35,889 nucleotides of DNA from Bacillota bacterium (GTDB lineage: Bacteria; Bacillota; Sulfobacillia; Sulfobacillales; Sulfobacillaceae), in NCBI GenBank assembly GCA_021806205.1, contig JAJZXX010000178.1:1-35889 (forward strand), given 5' to 3'. The notes under the pieces are model-generated. The model was not told the origin of the DNA, searched no databases, and saw nothing but the letters and a program-made list of their open reading frames with translations. Shown piece after piece: positions 1 through 8,600 of the stretch. Within the stretch, counting starts at the first letter, position 1. Each line of letters begins with the position of its first letter. The translations under genes were made by a program, and so were the position numbers.

Positions 1-1701
1 CATTTCATGGGGGTTCAGCAGTACGATGAGGTTTTTACCACACATGGCACGGTCATGATTTTCTTTATGGCCATGCCCTTAATTTTCGCGCTCTTTAACA
101 TCGCCGTGCCCCTCATGATTGGCGCCCGCGATGTGGCTTTCCCCCGGCTTAACGCCATTAGCTTTTGGCTCTTTGCGGCGGGAACGGTATTGCTCAATGT
201 CTCTTTCTCCATCGGGGGATCGCCCGATGCGGGATGGACATCCTATCCTCCTTATTCTGAGCTGGCCTTTAACCCCGGCGTGGGCGAAAACTACTTCCTG
301 CTCGCGTTGCAGGTAGCCGGCGTCGGCTCTATTGCTACCGGTGTGAACTTCCTGGTCACCATATTGCGCCTTCGCGCACCGGGGATGTCGTTATCTAAAA
401 CACCCATGTTCGTCTGGTCCGCCTTAATTACGTCATCACTGATCCTTTTTGCCTTTCCGCCTTTGACGGTGGCGTTGGGGCTTACGATGCTTGACCGGTT
501 GTTTGGCGCCTCCTTCTTTGTCATGACCCATCAAGGCATGCCCATGATGTATGTCAATCTCTTTTGGATATTTGGCCACCCCGAAGTCTACATCCTTATC
601 ATGCCGGCTTTCGGTGTGTTTTCCGAAGTCGTCCCCACCTTTTCTCGGAAATCCCTGTTTGGTTACGAGGCCATGGTGGTCTCCCTCTTGGCCATCTCAT
701 TCTTAAGCTACGGCGTTTGGGTGCACCATTTCTTCGAAATGGGTGCTGGGCCGGGCGTCAATGCCTTCTTTGGCCTATCCACGATGCTGATTGCCATCCC
801 CACCGGAGTCAAAATGTTTAACTGGATTTTTACTATGTGGGGCGGTCGAATCCGCATGAGTACAGCCATGCTCTGGCAATTGGGATTCATCCCCACTTTT
901 GTGGTGGGAGGGGCCACGGGCGTCATGTTAGCCGTGGTGCCCGGAGACTATCAATACCACAATACGTACTTTCTCATCGCTCATTTTCATAATGTCATCA
1001 TCGGCGGCACTGTATTTGGTCTTTTATCCGGCATGTATTACTGGTGGCCGAAGGCCTTTGGATACATACTAAATGAACGGCAAGGCAAGTGGGCTTTTGC
1101 GTGGTTTTTTGCGGGTTATTGGCTGACCTTCATGCCCCAATACTTTCTCGGCTTTATGGGAATGGTCCGGCGCATGGCCACCTACCCGTCCGGATTAGGA
1201 TGGACCGCCTACAATTTTTGGTCTACAATCGGCGCCTACGTCATGGCTATTGGTTTTCTGCTTCTCGTTTATAACATTGTCGCGAGCCGGCTCAATCCCG
1301 AGTGGGACACGACCGGAGACCCGTGGGATGGACGCACCCTCGAATGGTCCTTGCCCTCACCCGCCCCCGCCTATAACTTTGCACGCATCCCGACGGTATA
1401 CGCCCGCGACGCATGGTGGGCGATGAAACAAGAAGAGCGTACCGACCAAGTCAAGATTACGTACAAAACAGCGCACGCCATCCACATGCCAAAAAATAGT
1501 CCCATGCCCATCATGCTGGGCGCGGCGTTTCTGATCGGCGCCGTCGGCATGGTGTTTTCTTGGCACTGGCTGGCAATTTTAGGTGGCCTGGGCATTGTGG
1601 CAGATCTCGCCTACGGATCATTCGCCGATCATACGGTGGAGGAAGTCTCCGCCGCCTATATCATAGACTCCGAAGCTAAATTGGGGAGGCTCGAGTCATG
1701 A
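1..1701 (+). CDS. Quinol oxidase subunit I (CyoB/QoxB type), 5' truncated by window edge
   Basis: This is the catalytic subunit of a heme-copper terminal oxidase in the cytoplasmic membrane. It reduces O2 to water and pumps protons. The frame is open from base 1, so the true start lies outside the window. Counting from the ATG at base 7, the low-spin heme ligand is His13 in THGTVMIFF. The CuB ligands are His191 in GHPEVY (Tyr195 being the usual cross-linked tyrosine) and His240-His241. The heme ligands in the AHFHNV motif are His326 and His328. AHFHNVIIGG and WWPKAFG resemble E. coli CyoB more than cytochrome c oxidases, so a quinol donor is likely. Subunit II, which would settle this, is outside the window. 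About a dozen hydrophobic helices are visible. The stop overlaps the start of subunit III (ATGA). Confidence 0.95.
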   Translation, partial: HFMGVQQYDEVFTTHGTVMIFFMAMPLIFALFNIAVPLMIGARDVAFPRLNAISFWLFAAGTVLLNVSFSIGGSPDAGWTSYPPYSELAFNPGVGENYFLLALQVAGVGSIATGVNFLVTILRLRAPGMSLSKTPMFVWSALITSSLILFAFPPLTVALGLTMLDRLFGASFFVMTHQGMPMMYVNLFWIFGHPEVYILIMPAFGVFSEVVPTFSRKSLFGYEAMVVSLLAISFLSYGVWVHHFFEMGAGPGVNAFFGLSTMLIAIPTGVKMFNWIFTMWGGRIRMSTAMLWQLGFIPTFVVGGATGVMLAVVPGDYQYHNTYFLIAHFHNVIIGGTVFGLLSGMYYWWPKAFGYILNERQGKWAFAWFFAGYWLTFMPQYFLGFMGMVRRMATYPSGLGWTAYNFWSTIGAYVMAIGFLLLVYNIVASRLNPEWDTTGDPWDGRTLEWSLPSPAPAYNFARIPTVYARDAWWAMKQEERTDQVKITYKTAHAIHMPKNSPMPIMLGAAFLIGAVGMVFSWHWLAILGGLGIVADLAYGSFADHTVEEVSAAYIIDSEAKLGRLES

Positions 1702-2297
1702 GCTCCAATGTGTTCATACCGCAAGAATTTCAGGACCCCCAAGAATCTATCCGCATCACGGGATTTTGGATCTTCTTGACGACCGATGTCGTCTTATTTG
1801 GCAGTCTATTTTCGGTCTACGCCGTATTCCGTAGTCGTGTGGCGTTAGGACCCACACCCCATCAAATTTTTGCGATGGGTCCGGTGCTGGCAGAAACCTT
1901 GATTCTCTTAACTTCTACATTGACGGTGAGTTTGAGCCTTTACAGCGCACGCTCCAACCATGCCAGATGGTCTGTTGCCTGGCTTATCATCACCTTCTCA
2001 TTGGGCGCAAGCTTCGTTACTTTAGAAATCCGGGAATTCGCGGGCGACATCTTAGCCGGGCACACCTGGCACCAAAGCGCTTTTTTGTCGGGTTTCTTCA
2101 CGCTAGTGGGCACGCACGGCAGCCACGTCACCTTCGGCATCTTGTGGGCTGTCATGCTGGTGATTCAGTTAATCACCCGAGGGCTCACCGTCATCAATCG
2201 TCGCAAGCTTTATACCTTTGCTTTATACTGGCACTTCCTTGATATCGTGTGGATTTTTCTCTTTTCTGTCGTTTATCTCTCAGGTCTGGCCAAATGA
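1698..2297 (+). CDS. Quinol oxidase subunit III (CyoC/QoxC type)
   Basis: This 199-residue membrane protein is subunit III of the same heme-copper oxidase, a structural subunit packed against subunit I. The sequence shows five hydrophobic segments. It has the family-typical start GFWIFLTTDVVLFGSLF, the central motif GTHGSHVTFGILW, and the C-terminal YWHFLDIVWIFLFSVVYL, where the WHFxDxVW signature is diagnostic of the family. The length is normal for the quinol oxidase form with five helices. It overlaps the subunit I stop by four bases (ATGA), so translation is probably coupled. Subunit IV follows after 12 bases. Confidence 0.94.
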   Translation: MSSNVFIPQEFQDPQESIRITGFWIFLTTDVVLFGSLFSVYAVFRSRVALGPTPHQIFAMGPVLAETLILLTSTLTVSLSLYSARSNHARWSVAWLIITFSLGASFVTLEIREFAGDILAGHTWHQSAFLSGFFTLVGTHGSHVTFGILWAVMLVIQLITRGLTVINRRKLYTFALYWHFLDIVWIFLFSVVYLSGLAK

Positions 2298-2309
2298 GGA
2301 GGTCATTGC

Positions 2310-2681
2310 ATGGCTGATCGGTCCAAGACGTCCAGTCCCACCGGGCATAGTGACGAAGTAGAAATTTCCGCCCTCACCCCCCACATCGCGCCAATCCATT
2401 TCCCCACGATGCAAATCGTAGGCTACGCCATGTCTCTCGCACTCACTCTGCTCGCGTTTGCCATGACCGCCCATCACTGGCTTTCGCCGAGGGGATTAGT
2501 TACCGTCCTTGTGATTTTAGCGTTCATCCAAGCGGGCATGCAGCTCTTAATTTTCATGCACCTGCGCGAGGGTCGCGGGACACTGTGGCATATTCCCGTA
2601 TTGGGATTAGCGCTCTTTGTGGCGCTCGGCGTAGTAGGTTTTTCTATTTGGATCATGCTCTTTAAGTCCGGGGTCTCCTAA
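2310..2681 (+). CDS. Quinol oxidase subunit IV (CyoD/QoxD type)
   Basis: This small 123-residue membrane protein is assigned to the subunit IV (CyoD/QoxD) family. The polar N-terminus of about 35 residues is followed by three hydrophobic helices. The second contains FIQAGMQLLIFMHL, the conserved core of the family (VQxxxHLxxFLHM in CyoD), and the third ends in SIWIMLF. A strong AGGAGG site at about 2297-2302 precedes the ATG. The gene is last in the oxidase operon. Its 3' end overlaps the 3' end of the convergent gene on the minus strand by 20 bases. The assignment rests on position and the three-helix pattern as much as on sequence. Confidence 0.88.
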   Translation: MADRSKTSSPTGHSDEVEISALTPHIAPIHFPTMQIVGYAMSLALTLLAFAMTAHHWLSPRGLVTVLVILAFIQAGMQLLIFMHLREGRGTLWHIPVLGLALFVALGVVGFSIWIMLFKSGVS

Positions 2682-3027
2682 TCGGGGACAGGTCCGGGAC
2701 GATCCATTCCGACAGTCCACTGATCACACCGATGGCCAGAGCTAGTCCAGCATCGGATCCACTGGTCAAGGGGTGAACTTTCGGCAACAACAGGTAAAAG
2801 ACTTCCAGCACCAAGGTGGTAGCTAAAAATTGGAGCCCCGCCGCGGAAAGTCGGCGGCGCGTGTGCGCCACATACCGCGTGATCACCACGCCGACGATAG
2901 CGCTAGCAATTCCCAACGACGCCATGGCCCATAATCCCGTTTTATTTGACGGACCTATTACCGTTTGCCCGACCCACATCGAAACTGTCACCACAACTGC
3001 CCGAATAAAGGCTCCCAGAATTGTCAT
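2662..3027 (-). CDS. Small four-helix membrane protein, function unknown
   Basis: This 121-residue protein has about four hydrophobic segments (near residues 5-23, 33-50, 63-82 and 91-108), separated by a basic loop (TRRRL). The start is supported by an AGGAGATG ribosome binding site eight bases before the ATG. It weakly resembles DUF2512/YndM-type small membrane proteins of Firmicutes, but I do not assign it firmly. It converges on the oxidase operon with a 20-base overlap of coding ends, so it is a separate transcription unit. An inverted repeat sits about 35 bases upstream and could be its operator. Confidence 0.7.
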   Translation of the reverse strand: MTILGAFIRAVVVTVSMWVGQTVIGPSNKTGLWAMASLGIASAIVGVVITRYVAHTRRRLSAAGLQFLATTLVLEVFYLLLPKVHPLTSGSDAGLALAIGVISGLSEWIVPDLSPIRRPRT

Positions 3028-3060
3028 TCCATCATCTCCTGGGGGTAGTGTGGAACTGTC

Positions 3061-3076
3061 CCGAATAAATATTCGG
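3061..3076. repeat. Perfect inverted repeat upstream of the small membrane protein gene
   Basis: CCGAATA and TATTCGG form perfect 7-base arms around AA. The repeat lies 34 bases upstream of the minus-strand start at 3027 in a short intergenic region, a position suited to a repressor operator. No known regulator is assigned. The rest of 3028-3309 holds no gene. Confidence 0.45.
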
Positions 3077-3243
3077 ACGGCTCAACCGCCGTACCGGTCT
3101 GCTATCCACTAACGGTCTTGGTCCGGAGAACGATTCACGATATGTTTTTATCTCATATTTCGCGCCCCTGGATAAAGTTCCAAGATTGCTGGTAATGGTA
3201 CGCCGACATGATCAAGAAGGTGGACATGGTGAGATTACGCACC

Positions 3244-3290
3244 CGTGAAGGATTTCACGTTGATGAAACTCACGTTCTGCAATCCGTGAG
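3244..3290 (-). terminator. Tandem hairpins downstream of ilvD, possible terminator
   Basis: Just past the ilvD stop on the minus strand, CTCACG and CGTGAG (3269-3290, 10-base loop) form a hairpin followed by TTT. Slightly further on, CGTGAA and TTCACG (3244-3259, 4-base loop) form a second one. The U-tract is short, so termination is plausible but not certain. Confidence 0.35.
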
Positions 3291-3309
3291 GCCATTTTCC
3301 GTAGAGCGA

Positions 3310-5001
3310 TTAATCTGTCACAGCTCCTTTGGATGCGGACGATACCAACCGTGCATATTTATTTAATATTCCCCTACTATAACGAAGAGGGGGTTCTTCC
3401 CACTCTTTCAGTCGATTGGACAATTCTTCATCAGATACGGTCGCTAAAAGTTCCTGAGTTTCACTATCAATCGTAATCAGGTCCCCGTCCTTTAGAAGCG
3501 CAATCGGCCCTCCTACTTGCGCTTCCGGCGAAATATGCCCCACCACCAGGCCATAGGTACCACCGGAAAAACGCCCATCAGTAATCAAACCAACCTTCCC
3601 ACCCAGACCCTTGCCGATAATAATGGCGGTAATCGAGAGCATTTCCGCCATTCCAGGCCCACCCTTGGGCCCAGAATAGCGAATTACAATAACATCTCCC
3701 GGATTAATCTCATTATTTAAAACAGCTTTGGTTGCGTCTTCTTCCGTATTAAATACACGTGCCGGTCCGGTAAATTTCTTCATTTTTAAACCGGACATTT
3801 TGGCAACAGACCCTTCGGGTGCCAAATTACCTTTCAATACAAATAGTGGACCTGTTGCCAGAATGGGGTTATCCAACGGACGAATTATATCTTGACCTTC
3901 CTTAAGCGAAGGCTGGGCAGAGAGATTTTCGGCAAGCGTCTTACCTGTAATGGTTAAGCAATCGCCATGAAGAAGCCCAGCTTCGAGCAGTGACTTCATT
4001 ACAGCGGAAACACCACCGACTTTATAGAGATCTTCCATAACGTAACGTCCACTTGGTTTCAGGTCGGCTATATATGGGACCCTTTTGCGGATTCTTTCGA
4101 AATCATCAAGGGCAAGCTCAACGTCAACGGAATGGGCAATGGCTAGTAGATGAAGGAATGCATTGGTCGAACCCCCGAGTGCCATTATTATAGTAATAGC
4201 ATTTTCAAACGCTTTTTTCGTCATAATGTCTCGAGGGTAAATTCCTTTTCTAAGCAGATCAACAACCGCATACCCCGCTCTATAACAGTCATCCAGTTTT
4301 AATGAGGTTTCGGCAGGATTCGAAGCATTTCCCGGCCAACTCATCCCCATCGCTTCGATAGCCGAGGCCATTGAATTGGCAGTGTACATGCCTCCGCAGG
4401 AACCGGCACCGGGACAAGCGCGACTTTCAATATCATGCAGGTGTTCACGGTCAATATCACCCGCATTATACTGTCCCACCGCCTCAAAAACGGAAACGAT
4501 GTCAATATCTTTTCCTTCTTTAGATTTCCCAGGGGCAATGGTTCCTCCGTATACAAAGACCGATGGAATATTTAAGCGCCCGATTGCGATCATACATCCA
4601 GGCATATTTTTATCACAACCGCCAATTGCCACGAGTCCGTCAAGCCGCTCTGCACCGACGACGGTTTCAATTGAATCGGCAATCACTTCACGGCTTGGCA
4701 GTGAGTAGCGCATACCTTCATGGCCCATGGAGATCCCGTCTGAAACGGTAATGGTATTAAAAACGAGAGGTTTCCCCCCACCATCTTTCGCACCTTCCTT
4801 GGCTTGCCACGCCAGTTTATCAATATGTATGTTGCACGGAGTCACTTCACTCCAAGTGCTGGCAATACCAATCATCGGCTTGTGGAAATCTTCGTCGGTA
4901 AATCCAACGGCCCGAAGCATGGCCCGATTGGGGGCACGATTTTCTCCCTCGCTAATGACAATGCTGCGAATTCGCAAATCGTGATTGTATTTCTGTTCCA
5001 T
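3310..5001 (-). CDS. ilvD: Dihydroxy-acid dehydratase
   Basis: This enzyme dehydrates 2,3-dihydroxy-isovalerate or 2,3-dihydroxy-3-methylvalerate to the keto acid in valine and isoleucine synthesis. At 563 residues it is full length. The iron-sulfur cysteines expected for the family are visible: Cys56 in TPCNIH, Cys129 in [10 protein letters not shown] and Cys202 in [14 protein letters not shown]. Lys131 is the usual carbamylated metal ligand, and [19 protein letters not shown] is the C-terminal signature. The ATG has an AAAGGATG site nine to ten bases upstream. No other ilv gene is adjacent. The coding sequence is visibly more AT-rich than its neighbours, with many A/T third positions, which suggests acquisition from another source. 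The nearest good promoter lies about 500 bases upstream (5529-5557). Confidence 0.96.
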   Translation of the reverse strand: MEQKYNHDLRIRSIVISEGENRAPNRAMLRAVGFTDEDFHKPMIGIASTWSEVTPCNIHIDKLAWQAKEGAKDGGGKPLVFNTITVSDGISMGHEGMRYSLPSREVIADSIETVVGAERLDGLVAIGGCDKNMPGCMIAIGRLNIPSVFVYGGTIAPGKSKEGKDIDIVSVFEAVGQYNAGDIDREHLHDIESRACPGAGSCGGMYTANSMASAIEAMGMSWPGNASNPAETSLKLDDCYRAGYAVVDLLRKGIYPRDIMTKKAFENAITIIMALGGSTNAFLHLLAIAHSVDVELALDDFERIRKRVPYIADLKPSGRYVMEDLYKVGGVSAVMKSLLEAGLLHGDCLTITGKTLAENLSAQPSLKEGQDIIRPLDNPILATGPLFVLKGNLAPEGSVAKMSGLKMKKFTGPARVFNTEEDATKAVLNNEINPGDVIVIRYSGPKGGPGMAEMLSITAIIIGKGLGGKVGLITDGRFSGGTYGLVVGHISPEAQVGGPIALLKDGDLITIDSETQELLATVSDEELSNRLKEWEEPPLRYSRGILNKYARLVSSASKGAVTD

Positions 5002-5284
5002 GTGGTGTCATCCTTTCGCCAAGTTTAAGTTATGGGTTGCATTGCGGACACTGGGTTGACGGTGCTGCCTTTAAGCTGCCTTACCTCGGACACTGAATCC
5101 GGTAATACCATTGGGAGCCGTGATGATGAATTTCTTGGATAAGGCTCGCACCCGGTGGCATCCCATTCCCACAGCAGCCCCCTGCCGCGACTTTCATGAT
5201 AAAGCGTCTGCCGCTGGGGTAGAGCCCCTATGTCCTGCCCACATGGGTCAGACTCGCGGATCAGGACCAAATCTGCGTTCGCTC

Positions 5285-5416
5285 TTAAGCTTCAGGTTCG
5301 TTGGTACATATAGCCAAAAAACCAAGATCGCTGGGGACTGCCTGGGCATCTGCTCTTTCGATTCGTGCACTCATTTCCGGTTCTTGCTGCCTTTCTGTCG
5401 TTTTGTGGACGAACAT
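5285..5416 (-). other. Short open frame in the ilvD leader, 43 codons
   Basis: In the long region between the candidate promoter and ilvD, one 43-codon frame on the ilvD strand runs from ATG at 5416 to TAA at 5285. A perfect 12-bp palindrome, ACGGAATTCCGT (5418-5429), lies immediately upstream. There is no good ribosome binding site. The peptide is charged and not recognised, and contains no run of branched-chain codons of the kind an ilv attenuator peptide would show. It may be non-coding. The remaining leader to 5002 holds no gene I can support. Confidence 0.2.
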
Positions 5417-5528
5417 TACGGAATTCCGTCAGAAAGCGTCTAGCAGAGTCGGTGCACGGGAACCGTCCTACTTTCTTAATAACTCAATCGTCAAGTGACA
5501 TTCATTTCATGAATCTAGTAGCATGATG

Positions 5529-5557
5529 ATTATATCATTTGTTAAGAATATTGTAAG
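5529..5557 (-). promoter_or_regulatory. Candidate sigma-A promoter reading toward ilvD
   Basis: On the minus strand, CTTACA (5557-5552) and TATAAT (5534-5529) are separated by 17 bases in AT-rich DNA. Transcription would begin near 5522 and give ilvD a leader of about 520 nt. No T-box specifier or antiterminator sequence was recognised in that leader. Confidence 0.5.
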
Positions 5558-5651
5558 TTCTTCAATCTCTCGAGTCCACCTATTTCTGGGAAGTATTGAA
5601 GTTAAATTCACTCGGAAGTTTCGCAAGACGTCATGCCTGTCTTAACAACAG

Positions 5652-5924
5652 GTGTGGAGACTTCAACCCCCAAATCATCCGCAATCGAGTGGGGTCCCGG
5701 ATTCCACGGCCTTTACCCAAACCCTGCGGCACGGTGGGGATGCCGTCGTGGCAGGCGCCACCGTCGAATGGAGTCAAGACCCCGTCGAGGGTTTAAAGCA
5801 TCGAACCATGCTGCTCAAACGGATGGTGTATGGTCGGGCGGCATTGCCGCTGCACCCGGGCCCGAATCCTGCACAGTTAAAAACATCGGACCGCATTCGT
5901 CAATTCTTCTGTCGGCAGGATTAG
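5652..5924 (+). pseudogene. C-terminal remnant of an ISL3-family transposase
   Basis: One plus-strand frame encodes a stretch around 5720-5870 that resembles the C-terminal end of ISL3-type transposases. The pieces are TVEWSQDPVEGLKHR followed by LLKRMVYGRAALPL; the intact family reads roughly W S x G x VEG x x x R x K x x KRxMYGR. Everything upstream of about 5670, including the zinc finger and most of the DDE core, is missing, and no convincing start exists. The tail after PLHPG appears to have drifted. This is a dead insertion sequence fragment lying between ilvD and the PaiB-like gene. Confidence 0.65.
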
Positions 5925-6580
5925 CTTGAGCTCGCGCCCTGTCCGCCGGGCTCTCCTCCAAACAATTCGGGGCGAATCGTTTTCATAATGTCACTCACGT
6001 GAACATCGGCTTGTAACGATGAACCAGCTAAGGTGGTGGCGATGTTGTGAAAATCCTCGTCATTCCGGTTTTGACTCATTTTGGCGGCCGCCTCAATCCG
6101 GGTCACATCCACGCTAAAACCGACAATCGCACGCATCTGCTTCTCGCGAAATGTCGCGTCTAATGTGTCCCATAGCCGGGCATGCGGTCGATCGGCTTCG
6201 TAGCGAGCCACCATCTTTTCTAAGAACGCTGCCAGTTGATCGGGGTCCATGAGACGGCACGGTCCATACAAATGCACCGCCACATAATCCCAAGTGGGCA
6301 CATTGGGATCACGGTACCAGGAAGGCGAGATATAGGTGTGGGGGCCCTGGAAAATGGTCAGCACTTCGGCATTGTTCGGGGCCACTCGCCAAATGGGATT
6401 GCCACGAGCCACATGACCGTCTAATACCAACCGTTCCCCTTCGATGCGCATTTCAAAGGGAACATGAGCGGCGATAATGGTCTGACCGTCATAGGCCGTA
6501 AGGATACCAAACGGATTATGGGTTAAAAGGCGCTCAATCTCTTGACGATCTTTTAGGCGATAGGCGCGTGGAATGTACAT
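5921..6580 (-). CDS. FMN-binding split-barrel protein, PaiB family
   Basis: This 219-residue protein belongs to the PaiB-like FMN-binding family, whose members include the B. subtilis regulator PaiB. The N-terminal MYIPRAYR, the AAHVPFE strand, the GHVARGNPIW motif and the QGPHTYISPSWY segment are all typical. The centre (VPTWDYVAVHLYG) matches the usual VPTWNYxxVHxxG pattern. The C-terminal part (FHNIATTL) is helical and less conserved. Although the family is often named a negative transcriptional regulator, no DNA-binding motif is visible, and a flavin-linked role is equally possible. The ribosome binding site is weak (GGGAG about 14 bases upstream). It is divergent from the ABC transporter pair. 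Confidence 0.88.
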   Translation of the reverse strand: MYIPRAYRLKDRQEIERLLTHNPFGILTAYDGQTIIAAHVPFEMRIEGERLVLDGHVARGNPIWRVAPNNAEVLTIFQGPHTYISPSWYRDPNVPTWDYVAVHLYGPCRLMDPDQLAAFLEKMVARYEADRPHARLWDTLDATFREKQMRAIVGFSVDVTRIEAAAKMSQNRNDEDFHNIATTLAGSSLQADVHVSDIMKTIRPELFGGEPGGQGASSS

Positions 6581-6824
6581 AGAGTAGTGCTAGCTCCCGC
6601 ATGCAGGACGCCAACGGAACGTTGGAGGGCCAGCCGCCTCCTTTCTCTTTGTATCGTGTGGCCAGGGGTCTAATCGGTTCAAGTCAGGGTCAATGCCTGG
6701 CTAATAGGCGGATGCAAAGACATATCATAGATCAGTATAGCCCGTTCTTTCACCAACATGTTGGCGAAACGCTCAGCGCCCACGATAGGCGTGATGCCCC
6801 CCGTAATGATTATCCTTTACGTGG

Positions 6825-6830
6825 TATACT
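6825..6830 (+). promoter_or_regulatory. Candidate -10 element for the ABC transporter operon
   Basis: TATACT ends one base before an in-frame ATG at 6831. Initiation a few bases downstream would exclude that ATG and favour the ATG at 6873, which has a GAGGTG site. No good -35 hexamer was found at the expected distance. The 6581-6824 interval otherwise holds no gene I can support. Confidence 0.35.
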
Positions 6831-6872
6831 ATGATTGTTAAGGACCTTAATCAGTTCCAACCGAGGTGCCTC

Positions 6873-8600
6873 ATGCTTAAAATTTTAAAATACCTAGCCC
6901 CTTACCGCAATGCTGTGATACTGGTCCTCGTGTTAACCTTTCTTCAGGCCCTGGCGACCCTGTACCTGCCTCAACTGATGTCCCACATCGTGGATGTGGG
7001 CATCGTCAAAGGCAACGAGCCCTATGTGATCCACCTCGGATTGATTATGCTCGGTGTTACGTTGTTGGGCGGGTTGTGCGCCATCGGAGGTAGTTTCTTT
7101 GCCTCTAAGTCGTCCGCCGGATATGCCAATTTATTGCGCAGTCATATTTTTCGGCACATCGAAGGTTTTGGGCTGCGCGAGTTTGACATTCTGGGTACGT
7201 CGTCACTCATCGTGCGCAGCAACAATGACGTCATGCAGGTCCAGCAAATGGTCCAAATGATGCTCAGGATGATGATTATTGCTCCGTTGACCTCGATTGG
7301 CGGCATCATCATGGCGATCCATACCAATGCGCGGCTGGCGTTGTCGATGATCGTGGTCGTTCCATTACTGGCGCTCGCCGTCTGGATCATTTTAGGACGG
7401 GGAATCCCTCTGTTCCGCCTCATCCAAACCAAAGTAGACCACATCAACCGCGTTGTACGGGAAAATCTCGTAGGCGTACGGGTCGTGCGGGCCTTTCACC
7501 AAGAAGATCAGGAGCGCGAGCGCTTTTATGATGCCAATGAGGACCTCACCCACATATCTGTGCGGGTTTTTCAAATGATGGCCCTTATGATGCCGGTGGT
7601 GATGCTCATTATGAATTGGGCCACGGTCGCAATCTTTTGGTGGGGCAGCTTTCGCCTGAATACCGGCCATCTTGAAGTGGGAAGCTTAATGGCTTTTATC
7701 CAGTACTTCAGCCAAATCATGTTCGCGGTCATGATGGTATCGATGATGTCGTTCATGCTGCCGCGCGCCCAGGCTTCGGCACAGCGCATCCAAGAGGTGC
7801 TCGGCGTCGAAACCGCGGTGCGGAACGCTGACGATGCCGTGGAATTGGCTTCCCGTCCTCAAACCCTCACTTTTGAATCCGTCACATTCTATTACCCTGG
7901 GGCGGAAGAGCCCGCCTTGTCCAACATCAGTTTTGCCGTTCATGCGGGACAAACGGTCGCCATTATTGGAGGCACCGGCGCTGGCAAGTCTACCCTAGTC
8001 AATCTGATACCCCGATTTTATGATATTCACGAAGGATCCATCCGGCTGGATGGCCAAGACATTCGGGACATACGGCTCGCCTCTTTAAGACAAAATTTGG
8101 GCGTGGTCTTTCAACAGCCCGCGCTGTTTAGCGGCAGCATTCTCGACAACATGCGCTACGGTGACGCGAATGCAAGTGTCGGTGCCGTGTATGCGGCACT
8201 AAAGGCGGCGCAAGCTTGGGAATTCGTTGAGGGAATGCCCGGCCAATTGGACGCCTACCTTGACCAGGGTGGCGCCAATCTGTCGGGAGGCCAGCGGCAG
8301 CGGTTGGCGATTGCCCGTGCCCTGGTGCGCCACCCCGCCCTCTATCTTTTTGACGACACCTTCTCCGCGCTAGACTATAAAACGGAAGCTGCTCTGCGGC
8401 AGGCCTTGGTCGACACCACCCAAGACGCTATGCACCTCATCGTGGCCCAGCGGGTCGCTACCATTATGGATGCCGACCTCATCCTGGTTCTGGATGACGG
8501 GCGTATTGTGGAGCGAGGAACCCATGCTGAGTTGATGGATACCTCTTTGGTCTACCGCGAGATTGTCTCGTCACAACTTTCGCCCGAGGAAATCGCCTGA
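6873..8600 (+). CDS. Heterodimeric ABC exporter, half-transporter with degenerate catalytic site
   Basis: This 575-residue half-transporter has an N-terminal six-helix exporter-type membrane domain (about 1-300) and a C-terminal ATPase. Walker A is GGTGAGKST with Lys372, and the signature LSGGQRQRLAIARA is intact. The residue after Walker B is Asp495 instead of the catalytic Glu (LFDDTFSALD), and the H-loop histidine is Gln526 (VAQRVAT). These changes mark the non-catalytic half of heterodimers such as BmrC/BmrD, LmrC/LmrD and TM287/TM288. The start at 6873 is preferred over 6831 because of the GAGGTG site and the TATACT at 6825. The next gene encodes the complementary half and overlaps by one base. 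Drug or lipid export is likely; the substrate is unknown. Confidence 0.93.
   Translation: MLKILKYLAPYRNAVILVLVLTFLQALATLYLPQLMSHIVDVGIVKGNEPYVIHLGLIMLGVTLLGGLCAIGGSFFASKSSAGYANLLRSHIFRHIEGFGLREFDILGTSSLIVRSNNDVMQVQQMVQMMLRMMIIAPLTSIGGIIMAIHTNARLALSMIVVVPLLALAVWIILGRGIPLFRLIQTKVDHINRVVRENLVGVRVVRAFHQEDQERERFYDANEDLTHISVRVFQMMALMMPVVMLIMNWATVAIFWWGSFRLNTGHLEVGSLMAFIQYFSQIMFAVMMVSMMSFMLPRAQASAQRIQEVLGVETAVRNADDAVELASRPQTLTFESVTFYYPGAEEPALSNISFAVHAGQTVAIIGGTGAGKSTLVNLIPRFYDIHEGSIRLDGQDIRDIRLASLRQNLGVVFQQPALFSGSILDNMRYGDANASVGAVYAALKAAQAWEFVEGMPGQLDAYLDQGGANLSGGQRQRLAIARALVRHPALYLFDDTFSALDYKTEAALRQALVDTTQDAMHLIVAQRVATIMDADLILVLDDGRIVERGTHAELMDTSLVYREIVSSQLSPEEIA

Noticed and set aside
5025-5270. 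81-codon minus-strand frame in the ilvD leader
   Set aside because: It starts at TTG without a ribosome binding site and has no recognisable domain; leader or decayed DNA is more likely.
6590-6830. Possible small gene on the minus strand upstream of the PaiB-like gene
   Set aside because: A careful re-read showed a stop soon after the hydrophobic stretch near 6757; no continuous frame or domain remains.
6831-6872. ATG at 6831 as the start of the first ABC subunit
   Set aside because: It directly follows a TATACT -10-like hexamer and lacks a ribosome binding site; ATG 6873 has GAGGTG and fits the family N-terminus.
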